The position numbers were made by a program, and so were the translations under genes. Below are positions 1 through 8,992 of a stretch of 59,634 nt of DNA, piece after piece (position 1 is the stretch's first letter; the number at the start of each line of letters is the position of its first letter). The DNA is taken from contig JADBXP010000031.1 in the NCBI GenBank assembly GCA_020403455.1, positions 1 to 59,634 on the forward strand, written 5' to 3'. A model generated the notes under the pieces. The model made no database searches and was not told the origin of the DNA. It saw only the letters and a program-made list of their open reading frames with translations. This DNA comes from Chitinophagaceae bacterium. Lineage in GTDB: Bacteria; Bacteroidota; Bacteroidia; Chitinophagales; Chitinophagaceae.

Positions 1-171
1 GCTCCGGACTAGAATTCCCCAGACCAGGAACAATTAAATAGTTTGTCATATTTAAGAGGGTGAATTGATTTATTTGAAATCCATCTCTAATAGTAAAGAT
101 ATTAAGTTGTAGCTTTTCAAAAAATATATAACTCTAAAAACGAAAAATGCAGCTATTTGGGGTTTCCTGTA
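1..171. other. Left-edge stretch without a supported gene
   Basis: AT-rich sequence. A minus-strand reading frame across 70-276 runs through a terminator hairpin and a low-complexity repeat and has no family resemblance, so I do not call it. I see no RNA gene here. Confidence 0.5.
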
Positions 172-204
172 ATAAAAAAAGCGCATCCGGGAATGAATGC
201 GCTT
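172..204 (-). terminator. Intrinsic terminator, minus strand (second behind tRNA-Asn)
   Basis: Read on the minus strand, the arms AAGCGCAT and ATGCGCTT form a hairpin followed by a run of seven T. It is the second terminator-like hairpin downstream of the tRNA-Asn gene; the first is at 333-358. Confidence 0.65.
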
Positions 205-436
205 AGTTTGTGTGTGAGTTTGAGTGTGAAGTAAAATCAGTGTAGGAAAATTTCCCACACCCAATCTCGCTCTCACTCTGATTTTGCTCCCCTCATTGAC
301 GGAAGATGCAGGAATCTTCCAATTGTTGCAACAAAAAAGCCGAGATTAGATTCCCGGCCTTAATTAGTGTGAGTGTGAGATTGAGTGTGAGGAGATTCAC
401 ACTCCCCCCCTCAAACTCACTCTGATTTTGCTCCCC
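205..436. repeat. Two GTGTGAG/CTCACAC hairpin repeats behind tRNA-Asn
   Basis: Two units each contain imperfect GTGTGA-type repeats on one arm and CTCACAC-type repeats on the other, so each can fold into a long hairpin. Both end in the same 18-bp string, ACTCTGATTTTGCTCCCC, once near 275-292 and once running into the tRNA-Asn 3' end near 418-436. The repeated trailer suggests that the region behind the tRNA was duplicated. Related GTGTGAG hairpins recur at 38077-38137 and 39525-39812, beside the tRNA(CAT) genes. Confidence 0.6.
333..358 (-). terminator. Intrinsic terminator of tRNA-Asn
   Basis: On the minus strand GCCGGGA and TCTCGGC form a 7-bp stem with one G-U pair and a 6-nt loop, followed by six T. 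It lies about 70 bp downstream of the tRNA-Asn 3' end and in the same direction. Confidence 0.7.
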
Positions 437-504
437 CTGTTGGACTTGAACCAACGACCCTCTGATTAACAGTCAGATGCTCTAACCAACTGAGCTAAGG
501 AGGA
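431..504 (-). tRNA. tRNA-Asn (anticodon GTT)
   Basis: A 74-nt cloverleaf on the minus strand. The acceptor arms TCCTCCT and AGGGGGA pair over 7 bp with one G-U. The D-arm contains AGCTCAGTTGG, the anticodon loop is CTGTTAA (anticodon GTT), and the T-loop is TTCAAGT. The discriminator base is G and CCA is not encoded. All conserved positions look intact. Confidence 0.95.
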
Positions 505-507
505 GTT

Positions 508-533
508 TCCGCCAGCGGCGGAGTGCAAAAGTA
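508..533 (-). promoter_or_regulatory. tRNA-Asn promoter -7 box and leader palindrome
   Basis: Plus-strand CAAAAGTA at 526-533 reads TACTTTTG on the minus strand, a match to the Bacteroidota -7 consensus TAnnTTTG. Between it and the tRNA lies the perfect palindrome TCCGCC-AGC-GGCGGA (508-522), which could form a hairpin in the precursor. The same type of palindrome recurs at 35180-35194. Confidence 0.55.
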
Positions 534-574
534 GGGGAAATTTTATTGGAGATGAAATGATTAGAGGAAAAAAT

Positions 575-910
575 TCAAGCCCCAGCCACCTCCGCTACAC
601 CTAAATAGATACCATCCGCCCTCCGCTCCACCACATGGCACCTGAGCCGATACCCCTCACCACTACTATTGTACCCATCCCGTACCCGAAAACGATAGTC
701 ATGTAACGGACAAACCACCTCGCCCCGCCCACTCACAAAACCCTCCGCCAACACCGCCCCGGCATGCGGACAAAAAGCCGCCATCGCATACAACTCCCCA
801 CCAAAACGTACCAGCAACCGGGGCTTATCCGCTACCAATACCATACACATCCCATTCACCTGCCAGGGCAAAGCCTCCTCAGTCTCTGCAATCTTATACC
901 AATGTAACAT
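575..910 (-). CDS. Rieske [2Fe-2S] ferredoxin-like protein
   Basis: A 111-residue protein that is a single Rieske domain. The cluster ligands are visible as C47-P-H49-A-G and C67-P-L-H70, the usual CxH...CxxH pair binding one [2Fe-2S] cluster. There is no signal peptide and no catalytic domain, so it resembles the small soluble Rieske proteins that pass electrons to oxygenases or nitrite reductase-type enzymes; its partner cannot be told from here. It lies 16 bp downstream of hflX on the same strand, so the two are probably co-transcribed. Confidence 0.88.
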   Translation of the reverse strand: MLHWYKIAETEEALPWQVNGMCMVLVADKPRLLVRFGGELYAMAAFCPHAGAVLAEGFVSGRGEVVCPLHDYRFRVRDGYNSSGEGYRLRCHVVERRADGIYLGVAEVAGA

Positions 911-926
911 GTCTTAGAAAATAACA

Positions 927-2114
927 CTAATACAACATCGTCTTATACGGATACCGGATGCTGTACATATCGCGCACCTTTTCAATCACCAATGTGCGCA
1001 ATGCCTCTATGTTCTCCCGCTCCGTAGCAGAAATGAACACACACTGTTGCTGCGTAGCCTCCTCCCAACGCTGCCGCAGATCTCGCAACAATTCCTCCTT
1101 CACCTCCGGCGATAACCAGGGATCGAAGAACTCAGCTTCATACCGGTCCATCTTATTGAACACCACCAATATCGGCTTGTCAAAGGCCTTCAACTCCTGC
1201 AAGGTCTTATTCACCACCCCCATCTGCTCTTCATACTTGGGATGAGAAATGTCTACCACATGTAAGAGTATATCCGCCTCCCGCACCTCATCGAGCGTAC
1301 TCTTGAAACTCTCCACCAAATGATGCGGTAACTTGCGAATGAACCCTACTGTATCACTCAACAGAAAGGGCGTATTCTCTAACACTACCTTCCGCGTAGT
1401 CGTATCCAGCGTGGCAAATAACTTGTTCTCGGCAAACACATCCGACTTGCTGAGCAAGTTCATCAGCGTACTCTTGCCCACATTGGTATATCCTACCAAC
1501 GCCACCCGTATCAATTCCCCCCGCTCCTTGCGCTGCGTGAATGCCTGCTTATCGATCTCTGACAATCGCTTCCGCAACAATGAAATTTTATCCTTTACGA
1601 TACGGCGGTCGGTTTCAATTTCCGTTTCCCCCGGACCCCTGGTTCCAATACCGCCCCCCTGCCGCTCTAAGTGCTTCCACAAGCCCTTCAAGCGGGGCAA
1701 CAAATATTGGTATTGCGCCAATTCTACCTGCACCCTGGCCTGCGCCGTGCGGGCCCGCCCGGCAAAAATGTCGAGGATCAAATCACTGCGGTCGATCGTC
1801 TTTACCTTCAACTCCTTCTCAATATTCGAGATCTGTGAACCCGATAACTCGTCGTCAAAAATCACCAATGGAATGGAATGCTGCTGCACATATTGTCGGA
1901 TCTCTTCGAGTTTACCCTTACCCACAAAAGTACGGCTGTCGGGATGGGGTAATTTTTGTGTGAACCGCTTCACAGCGGAAGCCCCTGCCGTATCTGCCAG
2001 AAACGCCAGCTCATCCAGGTATTCATTGGCCTGCGCCTCCGTCTGGTCTTTCTGTATGAGTCCGACCAATACTGCCCTGTCTTCCGTTCTTGTACCTGTT
2101 TTTTTCTCTATCAC
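927..2114 (-). CDS. hflX: GTPase HflX
   Basis: A 395-residue ribosome-associated GTPase. In this family HflX binds the 50S subunit and splits stalled or hibernating ribosomes. The N-terminal HflX domain covers about residues 10-120. The family's glycine-rich signature GGGIGTRGPGETEIETDRR is at about 153-171, followed by a coiled linker. The G domain has the P-loop GYTNVGKST (208-216), the G3 motif DTVGF and the G4 motif NKMD. Length is normal. It is followed closely by the Rieske gene and preceded by a terminator belonging to the next gene upstream. Confidence 0.96.
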   Translation of the reverse strand: MIEKKTGTRTEDRAVLVGLIQKDQTEAQANEYLDELAFLADTAGASAVKRFTQKLPHPDSRTFVGKGKLEEIRQYVQQHSIPLVIFDDELSGSQISNIEKELKVKTIDRSDLILDIFAGRARTAQARVQVELAQYQYLLPRLKGLWKHLERQGGGIGTRGPGETEIETDRRIVKDKISLLRKRLSEIDKQAFTQRKERGELIRVALVGYTNVGKSTLMNLLSKSDVFAENKLFATLDTTTRKVVLENTPFLLSDTVGFIRKLPHHLVESFKSTLDEVREADILLHVVDISHPKYEEQMGVVNKTLQELKAFDKPILVVFNKMDRYEAEFFDPWLSPEVKEELLRDLRQRWEEATQQQCVFISATERENIEALRTLVIEKVRDMYSIRYPYKTMLY

Positions 2115-2165
2115 TTGCTTTTTCCGTTTCTATTGCAAAGGTACGACCCCCTTGGGGCCTTCCCT

Positions 2166-2191
2166 AAAAAAAGAACCCGCCATCGGCGGGT
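2166..2191 (-). terminator. Intrinsic terminator of the outer-membrane protein gene
   Basis: On the minus strand ACCCGCC and GGCGGGT form a 7-bp stem around a 3-nt loop and are followed by seven T. It lies between the stop of the 2216-3034 gene and the hflX start, so it separates the two transcripts. Confidence 0.8.
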
Positions 2192-2215
2192 CAAGAACTT
2201 CTTATGGTAAAAAGA

Positions 2216-3034
2216 TTATAGTCCGCTAATGGTTACACCGATCGATAACCGGTTCATGGAAGGACCTGCACCATCTTTTAAAACCCCTGTGATCTGGTAG
2301 CCGGCACTCAGTGATACAGCACCATAACCAACCCTTCCCGACAAGGCCAGCATGGTACCATTGAAGAAACGGCGCTGGCTTTCTTTCTGAACATAAGTAG
2401 GTCCATAAATCGAAAATCCATTCTTCGACAGGAGGTTCTTTCCCTTGGAATGGGTATTCAATAAAGTACCTACTTTCATACCCAGTGCTAGTTTCCAGGA
2501 TTTATTCGGATTTTCCGGATTGGAATAGTAACGCACTTCAACAGGCACCTCTGCATAAACATTGGTGACCTTATACTTCTTGAAATTATCAGCACTATCC
2601 GTACGGTTGAAAGGAAGACGTGCAGTGTTGGCCTTTACATCTACCCTAGAATTGTCAAAAAAGATATGGGAACTTCCAATCCCTATTCCAAAAGCCAAAC
2701 TGTACTTTTTATTGGTCTTGAAAGGTTTATCGAGCATGAAATACATGTTGAAATGGCGGCTGAAGCCACTGCCTAGGCGAACACTATCGGGTCGGTTGAG
2801 CCAGGTATCAGAACCATATTGTATCACCAGGTGGTCTGCTGCCCGATTCGAAAGATCGATCTTACTCCAGTCACGCTTGGGTAATTCGGGATTCACTACC
2901 CTAGACGCAGCTGTTGGCTGCTTCTTGAAAAACAACCATTTTTTGGCCGTTTGTCCGGAGTCCCTTTTGGAAGTTTGCGCCATCGTCGCGATGGACAATG
3001 GAAGAATAAAAATCAAGAGCAGTAGTTTCTTCAT
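2216..3034 (-). CDS. Outer-membrane beta-barrel protein, unknown role
   Basis: A 272-residue secreted protein with a clear signal peptide (MKK, hydrophobic core, cleavage after MAQ around residue 20). The mature part alternates aromatic and hydrophobic residues in strand-like blocks and contains repeated GIGIG and GYGAVSLSAGY-type segments. It ends in a short strand, SIGVTISGL, as expected for an outer-membrane barrel. I do not recognise a specific family; PorT-like or generic beta-barrel proteins are the closest fit. It stands alone, with its own terminator at 2166-2191. Confidence 0.75.
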   Translation of the reverse strand: MKKLLLLIFILPLSIATMAQTSKRDSGQTAKKWLFFKKQPTAASRVVNPELPKRDWSKIDLSNRAADHLVIQYGSDTWLNRPDSVRLGSGFSRHFNMYFMLDKPFKTNKKYSLAFGIGIGSSHIFFDNSRVDVKANTARLPFNRTDSADNFKKYKVTNVYAEVPVEVRYYSNPENPNKSWKLALGMKVGTLLNTHSKGKNLLSKNGFSIYGPTYVQKESQRRFFNGTMLALSGRVGYGAVSLSAGYQITGVLKDGAGPSMNRLSIGVTISGL

Positions 3035-3226
3035 GCAGTCGAATTAAACGGCATTCAATGCCGGAAGTGGCAAAAATAACTGAATTGGCCGCAAAGATGA
3101 GGTTAAAAATTAGTCAAAATATAACAAATTCCCTCTTTATAGCATGTAAGTGGATGCTTGGGCGCTAACCCATCTGTTTTCACGTCTTTATTGACGTACC
3201 TTTATAGCATTACCAAAGAAACTATT

Positions 3227-4519
3227 TTGAAATTTACTGATTTTAAGCTGGATGAGCGTTTGCAGGAAGGGATTGACTCAATGGGGTATGAGAACGCCAC
3301 CCCCGTGCAGGAGCAGGTGATGCAACCCATCCTGGATGGCAAGGACATTATCGCATCGGCCCAGACGGGCACCGGAAAGACGGCTGCATTTCTTCTGCCG
3401 TTGATCAATAGGTTATTAACTGAACCCCAGGAAGAACAGCAGGTGAAGGCCATGATCATTGTTCCTACGCGTGAATTGGCCGTTCAGATCGAGCAGACCC
3501 TCGAGGGACTTTCCTATTTTACTTCCATCAGCTCGATCGCGGTTTATGGAGGGGGCGATGGCATCAATTTCGCAACGGAAAAAAAGGCCCTGAGCAGCGG
3601 AGTTGATATTGTTATCTGTACGCCCGGAAGAATGATTACGCACCTCAATATGGGATATGTACGGGTGAAAGGATTGAAATTTTTGGTGTTGGATGAGGCT
3701 GATAGAATGTTGGACATGGGGTTCCATGATGATATCATGAAAATCATCGGTCAGCTGCCCAAACAAAGACAGACTCTTTTGTTTTCTGCTACCATGCCAC
3801 CAAAAATGCGGGAGTTGGGTCGAAAGATATTAAACGCTCAACCCATGGAAATCAACATCGCTGTTTCCAAACCACCGGAGCAGATTGTTCAGGAGGCCTT
3901 TGTGGTATATGAGCCACAAAAAATTCCGCTGATAAAAAATCTTTTGTCAGAAAGGGCAGGTCAAACAGTGATTGTTTTTTGTTCAAGCAAGCAAGCAGTC
4001 AAGCAACTCACCCGTGAGTTGAAGAAGGCAGGAATTCCCGCAGCAGAGATCCACTCCGATCTTGAGCAAAATCAGCGGGAGCAGGTGATGCTCGATTTTC
4101 ACAGCAGAAAAACAAAGGTGCTCGTAGCAACAGATATCCTCAGCAGAGGAATTGACGTGGACAACATCGATCTGGTGATCAATTATGATGTGCCCCGCGA
4201 TGGAGAAGATTATGTGCACCGCATTGGCAGAACAGCCAGGGCGGAAAGCAAGGGTACTGCCTTTACATTTATCATTGAAAAAGAGCAAATGGCTTTTTCC
4301 CGCATTGAAAAATTATTGGGGAAGGAAGTTGCCAAGCGGGAAGTTCCACCTGAATTGGGCGCCACCCCGACGTATAATCCTCGGTCTTCCCGTCCTCAAA
4401 CGGGTAGTGGAAGAAAACCGGGTCCGCCACGCGGGAATAAAACATCCGGCGGTGAGAATACCCATGCCAAAGGCAATCGTCACCAGGGTTTTAGAAGCAC
4501 TGTTCATCGGCCAAAATAA
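3227..4519 (+). CDS. DEAD-box ATP-dependent RNA helicase
   Basis: A RhlE-like helicase of about 430 residues that unwinds RNA duplexes, typically in ribosome assembly or cold adaptation. Motifs in order: the Q-motif region (FTDFKLDERL), Walker A AQTGTGKT, PTRELA, the TPGR motif, VLDEADRML, FSAT, and the C-terminal domain with HRIGRTARA. A low-complexity basic tail follows. The frame is open from an ATG at 3158, but those 23 extra residues do not resemble the family. The TTG at 3227 gives the usual start (M)KFTDF, so I prefer it. Confidence 0.9.
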   Translation: MKFTDFKLDERLQEGIDSMGYENATPVQEQVMQPILDGKDIIASAQTGTGKTAAFLLPLINRLLTEPQEEQQVKAMIIVPTRELAVQIEQTLEGLSYFTSISSIAVYGGGDGINFATEKKALSSGVDIVICTPGRMITHLNMGYVRVKGLKFLVLDEADRMLDMGFHDDIMKIIGQLPKQRQTLLFSATMPPKMRELGRKILNAQPMEINIAVSKPPEQIVQEAFVVYEPQKIPLIKNLLSERAGQTVIVFCSSKQAVKQLTRELKKAGIPAAEIHSDLEQNQREQVMLDFHSRKTKVLVATDILSRGIDVDNIDLVINYDVPRDGEDYVHRIGRTARAESKGTAFTFIIEKEQMAFSRIEKLLGKEVAKREVPPELGATPTYNPRSSRPQTGSGRKPGPPRGNKTSGGENTHAKGNRHQGFRSTVHRPK

Positions 4520-4529
4520 GCTGCAGTGA

Positions 4530-5777
4530 TCAATGTTGCAGATGCGGAAGGGGAAGTGGAAGGGTAGTGGAATCCGGATCTTTCAGCAGGATACTTTTTT
4601 CGTTCAATAACTCTGATAGCGGGGCATTGTGTAAACTATCGAGGTTGCTGTTCTTCAGGTACCAGGTTTGCTCGCTTCCATCGGGTTTGTGCCAACGTAT
4701 GATTTTGCACTTACACTGCGCATTTTCCAGTGAGTTGTAAATTTCTTCTAACCGGCCTCCTGTTCCCAGCTTCTGATATACTTCCCGAATACCAATGATC
4801 TGGTTCATCGGACCCGCATCAAAATTCCAGGAGGCAGAAATCACATTGAGGTAGGGCTGATCGACGGCATGGTTAAAGGAAAGCAAGGAATGGCGGGGGG
4901 AAACAATGGAGGCATCGTTGCTCTTTACATGGGTATGGATGGAGACAACGCCCTTGCTTTCGAATTGTGCATAGCCACTGTGATTGAAGCTGGCACCAAA
5001 TCTTTCTACCAGGTAATGTCCCTCCGGTTCGCGCTTGAATTGCATTAGGTTGGCCACGTATTTGTGGTAGCGCTCCGGGTCTGATTTTCTGGCTTGCGGT
5101 GACCCGGTATAACAAATCCAAATACCTTCCAGGCTATCTGCTTCAGCCGGAGCAGGTTCATACGGAATCAGACTCATCTGCTGTTGATACCGTTCTAATT
5201 GATTGCTTTGTTTCCAGTAGAGGAAGCCCAATATCATTGCCGGCAAGAGCAAAAGTACCATGGGCAGCAGTTGGAAGGACTTTTTGGGACTAGCAATAGG
5301 GGTTTTTGTAAGTTCTTGCAGTTGTTCCTTCAATAATTCATTTTCCTGAAAAACCGAGAGCATGTCCTGACGAGCACCAGCTTCCCCGCTTCTTTTTTCC
5401 ACCAGCTCCTGATCGGTCGGGTGCTGATCAAATCCTACTCTTCCCTTACCATATAAATATATATAGCAGGCATCTAACAGGAAGGGTCGCGGATTGCCCA
5501 CCAGTCCCATAAACGCATCCCTGATCTGCCCTCCCGTAATATCATACTTGCGAAAAGGATATTCCGTCTTTTCTTTTTTTGCATCGGGGGTGTAGGGTAT
5601 GTGCTGTAAGGTATCGGCGGTTTCCGGCAGCCGGTTGCTTATGTCGCTCAACAGCATGGCCAGGGGCTCATAATTTTTCTTGTTGGTATTGGCTACTAAC
5701 TCTTGTCCGCTCTCCTGCCTGTACTTTTCCATGCAGCGGCTGGTCAAATAAACAATTTCGCCTCTTCCACCCGACAT
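4530..5777 (-). CDS. Unknown protein with one transmembrane segment
   Basis: A 415-residue protein I do not recognise. Residues 1-165 are polar with no signal peptide. A proline-rich hydrophobic stretch at about 168-188 looks like one membrane segment, and the remaining 225 residues are soluble, with several Trp and a CKCK motif. The likely topology is cytoplasmic N-terminus and periplasmic C-terminus. It is divergent from the SusC gene at 5946, 168 bp away. The layout recalls an anti-sigma or sensor protein beside a TonB-dependent receptor, but no such domain is visible. Confidence 0.7.
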   Translation of the reverse strand: MSGGRGEIVYLTSRCMEKYRQESGQELVANTNKKNYEPLAMLLSDISNRLPETADTLQHIPYTPDAKKEKTEYPFRKYDITGGQIRDAFMGLVGNPRPFLLDACYIYLYGKGRVGFDQHPTDQELVEKRSGEAGARQDMLSVFQENELLKEQLQELTKTPIASPKKSFQLLPMVLLLLPAMILGFLYWKQSNQLERYQQQMSLIPYEPAPAEADSLEGIWICYTGSPQARKSDPERYHKYVANLMQFKREPEGHYLVERFGASFNHSGYAQFESKGVVSIHTHVKSNDASIVSPRHSLLSFNHAVDQPYLNVISASWNFDAGPMNQIIGIREVYQKLGTGGRLEEIYNSLENAQCKCKIIRWHKPDGSEQTWYLKNSNLDSLHNAPLSELLNEKSILLKDPDSTTLPLPLPHLQH

Positions 5778-5848
5778 GAGCTAATTATTTGAAATTCATT
5801 TAGTTATAAAATTTCCGAAAAAAATCGGCTATTTCAGATTGTCATAAA

Positions 5849-5865
5849 GTTAAAGAAAGTTTAAC
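5849..5865 (+). promoter_or_regulatory. Inverted repeat upstream of the first SusC gene
   Basis: A perfect inverted repeat, GTTAAA-N5-TTTAAC, lies about 80 bp upstream of the SusC start, in the 168-bp gap shared with the divergent unknown gene. It could be an operator, but the sequence is AT-rich and it may be chance. Confidence 0.3.
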
Positions 5866-5945
5866 AACAATGCACCCTTTCCTCGTTGTCATTGTTACTT
5901 CGTAGGCTTATTTCATGCCTTATGAAAAAAATAAAATTTTTTAAT

Positions 5946-8900
5946 ATGAAAAGGTTTCTTCCTTTTTTGGTGTTGATGACAGGGGCAATTGCCTGTCTGC
6001 TTACCCATTCTGTTTCCGCACAAACCACAGCCCCTGCCAGCTTGACGGTGAAGGGTAAGGTTGTATTATCTAAAGAAAATACCGGATTGGGAAATGTTTC
6101 GGTGCAGGCTTCGAAATCGAAGGTAGGTACTGTTACTGCCGATGATGGTTCTTTTACCATCCGAATCGAAAAAGGCGAATCACTTCGCTTTACCAGAGTA
6201 GATCTTCAGCCGGTAACCATTACCGCTGTTTCAGGACAAACCTTGTCAGTTGAGATGCAACTGGCAGATAATACCCTGGAAGATGTGCTGGTAGTTGCTT
6301 ATTCCAACCAGCGTAAGAAAACATTTACCGGCTCCGTAGGTACCATTAAGAATACAGTGATTGAATCGGCACCCAATGCCTCTGTACAGGAAACCCTGCA
6401 GGGAAATATCGCCGGGGTGCAGAGCACCAACGGATCGGGTCAGCCGGGTAGTGTGCCCAATATCCGCATCCGCGGAGTTGGTTCCATCAATGCCGGTGCA
6501 GCACCCCTTTATGTAATCGACGGTATCCCTGTAGTAAGTGGGGACATCTCCGGATTGAACAGCAATACCATCGCCGGCTTGAATGCCAACGACATTGAAA
6601 GTCTCACTGTACTGAAAGATGCTAGTGCCACTTCATTGTATGGTTCCAGAGCTGCCAATGGGGTTATTTTGATCACCACTAAAAAAGGTAAGGCCGGCAA
6701 GTCGAAATTGGGCCTAATCTATCAGCGCGGTGTTACCAGCAATACCATTCGGGAAGAACAGAAAACATTGAATACTCCACAGTATTTACAATATTATAGG
6801 GAAGGATGGGTGAATGCAGGCAACCGCGCCGGCTCTTTCGACTCCTTGCTGGCTGCCAATTCGATCAATCCCAACATCAATACCGATTGGTTTGATATGG
6901 TATTGCGCCAGGGAAACTATTCGCAGTATAATTTGAGTACAAGTGGTGGTAGCGACAAGAATACTTATTTCATGTCCGGTAGTTATTATAAGGCCGATGC
7001 TCCTACCCGTAACATCGATTATGAGAAAGCTACTTATCGTTTGAACCTGAATTCAGAAATCGCAAAGGTGGTAACTCTGAAGGGCGGAATCAGCGGAAGC
7101 TTCCAGCGTACCAGCAATTTCCTCGGTGGAAGTTTCTTTGGTAATCCCATCCGCGCCATGTATCGTTTGGCACCCTGGTTGCCGGTATATAAAAGCGATG
7201 GTGTAACTTATGAGTTAGGTTACAACAATGGATACAACCCTGTTGCAGTTTTGGAGACCACCAAGCGCAATGCTAAGACCTATAACATTGCCGCTGTCCT
7301 GGCTCCTACTGTTAAGTTGTCGAAGGGGTTAACTTTCGAGGGCAATTATGCATTGGACTTCAACCATGCTTTTTCATCGGTTTATTATGATCCACGTGTG
7401 GGAAATGCGAACGTTGCTGCCAATGGTGTTATCAGCAATTTTACACAAGACATTGTGAATTGGATCTCTACCAATATCCTCCGTTACAAAACAAGCATCA
7501 ATGACAAACACAACATTGAGTTGTTTGCCGGTATGGAATACCAGGCGCGTTCTGATGTTGACATCAGCATTGAAGTAAATGGCATAGCACCCGGAACCAG
7601 CACTCCTGCAGGTGGTTCCAATCCGGTTCAAACCACTGGTACTGCCACTGCCAACCGCATCATGAGTAAGTTTTTGAATGCCAATTATAGTTTCAATGAT
7701 CGCTTTTTCTTCTCAGGATCTATAAGAGAGGATGCATCTTCCCGTTTTGCTAAAAACTTCCAGTCCGCTGTTTTCTGGTCCATCGGCGCCGGCTGGAACA
7801 TCAGCAGTGAAAAATTCTTCAATGTAGATTGGGTGAAGGAATTGAAACTGAGAACCAGCTATGGTTATACAGGTAATCAGGGCATTGATAACTTTGAATC
7901 ACAGGGATTATATTCTGCGGGAAGTGATTATGATTTCCGCTCCGGACTTACCCTTTCTCAGTTGGCGAACAATAACCTGACCTGGGAAAAGAACATTCCC
8001 TTTAACGTGGGTATTGACTTTGCCTTGGCTAAGGGACGTTTCAATGGTACGTTGGAGTTTTATACCCGCACCAGCAGTGATCTACTGATCAGTCAGTCTA
8101 TACCCAGTGTTAATGGCGTAACCAGCATTACAGTGAACAGTGGTGCCATTCGCAACAGTGGTTTTGAATTAACGCTCTCTTCCATTAACCTGGCACCCAA
8201 GTCTGCCCGTGGTTTGCGCTGGACAACAGACTTCAACGTAACCAGCAACCGCAACCGCATTACAGAACTTGATCCGGCTTATCCTTCGGGAAGTTATCTC
8301 CGCCGCATCGGGTATGATTTCTATACACACTTTCAGCGCGGATATGCCGGTGTTAATCCGGAAAATGGAGAAGCGCTTTGGTACACGGATGAATCAAAAG
8401 AAGTTACTACGAACGTCTTCACTACAGCGTTACCGAGACTTGCTTATGGAAGTGCAACGCCCAGATTCTATGGAGGCATCACCAATAACTTCAATTATCG
8501 CGGTTGGGGTTTGAATTTCCAATTCTTCGTAAACTGGGGCAATACCATCTATGATGAATATGGCTATCTCCAAAAGACAGATGCCAACCTTGGATTTTCC
8601 GACCAGAGCAATGGTATGAGCCGGTATGAATTTGAGAGAAGATGGACGACCGTTGGTCAGAAAACCGATGTACCCAAGCCGGTATTCCTGGGAACACAAT
8701 CATCTTCCGGAAGTTTTGAAAGCAGTCGCTTTTTATACAGTGGAAGTTATGTTCGTTTGCGCGATCTGACGTTTTCTTACACATTGAATCCAACTATGTT
8801 GAAAAAGTTGAAATTGACAAGTTCACGGATCTATCTCCGCGCACAAAATCTGCTGACCATTACCAAAGACAAGCGCTTCAATACTGACCCTGAAGTGTCC

Positions 8901-8972
8901 ATCGATGGAACAATGGCTCAAAGACCACCGGTATTCCGTACCGTATTGTTGGGCATAGATATCAATTTATAA
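5946..8972 (+). CDS. SusC/RagA-family TonB-linked outer-membrane transporter (locus 1)
   Basis: A receptor of about 1008 residues that imports an oligomeric ligand across the outer membrane using TonB energy, paired with a SusD lipoprotein. The order is a signal peptide ending at VSAQ, a carboxypeptidase-regulatory-like domain (about 30-110), a plug with RIRGVGSINAG and the SLYGSRAANGVI motif, and a C-terminal 22-stranded barrel ending in LLGIDINL. The start at 5946 gives the best signal peptide; in-frame ATGs at 5886 and 5922 would only add charged residues. The SusD partner follows after 20 bp. The substrate is unknown because no glycosidase is linked. Confidence 0.93.
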   Translation: MKRFLPFLVLMTGAIACLLTHSVSAQTTAPASLTVKGKVVLSKENTGLGNVSVQASKSKVGTVTADDGSFTIRIEKGESLRFTRVDLQPVTITAVSGQTLSVEMQLADNTLEDVLVVAYSNQRKKTFTGSVGTIKNTVIESAPNASVQETLQGNIAGVQSTNGSGQPGSVPNIRIRGVGSINAGAAPLYVIDGIPVVSGDISGLNSNTIAGLNANDIESLTVLKDASATSLYGSRAANGVILITTKKGKAGKSKLGLIYQRGVTSNTIREEQKTLNTPQYLQYYREGWVNAGNRAGSFDSLLAANSINPNINTDWFDMVLRQGNYSQYNLSTSGGSDKNTYFMSGSYYKADAPTRNIDYEKATYRLNLNSEIAKVVTLKGGISGSFQRTSNFLGGSFFGNPIRAMYRLAPWLPVYKSDGVTYELGYNNGYNPVAVLETTKRNAKTYNIAAVLAPTVKLSKGLTFEGNYALDFNHAFSSVYYDPRVGNANVAANGVISNFTQDIVNWISTNILRYKTSINDKHNIELFAGMEYQARSDVDISIEVNGIAPGTSTPAGGSNPVQTTGTATANRIMSKFLNANYSFNDRFFFSGSIREDASSRFAKNFQSAVFWSIGAGWNISSEKFFNVDWVKELKLRTSYGYTGNQGIDNFESQGLYSAGSDYDFRSGLTLSQLANNNLTWEKNIPFNVGIDFALAKGRFNGTLEFYTRTSSDLLISQSIPSVNGVTSITVNSGAIRNSGFELTLSSINLAPKSARGLRWTTDFNVTSNRNRITELDPAYPSGSYLRRIGYDFYTHFQRGYAGVNPENGEALWYTDESKEVTTNVFTTALPRLAYGSATPRFYGGITNNFNYRGWGLNFQFFVNWGNTIYDEYGYLQKTDANLGFSDQSNGMSRYEFERRWTTVGQKTDVPKPVFLGTQSSSGSFESSRFLYSGSYVRLRDLTFSYTLNPTMLKKLKLTSSRIYLRAQNLLTITKDKRFNTDPEVSIDGTMAQRPPVFRTVLLGIDINL

Positions 8973-8992
8973 TTTCTGAAAAATTCGAGTAT

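Noticed and set aside
70..276. 68-codon minus-strand frame near the left edge
   Set aside because: It crosses a terminator hairpin and a low-complexity GTGTGA repeat (HTQTHTQT in translation).
1333..2229. Long plus-strand frame opposite hflX
   Set aside because: It is the antisense shadow of a certain hflX gene, and its composition has no protein-like family pattern.
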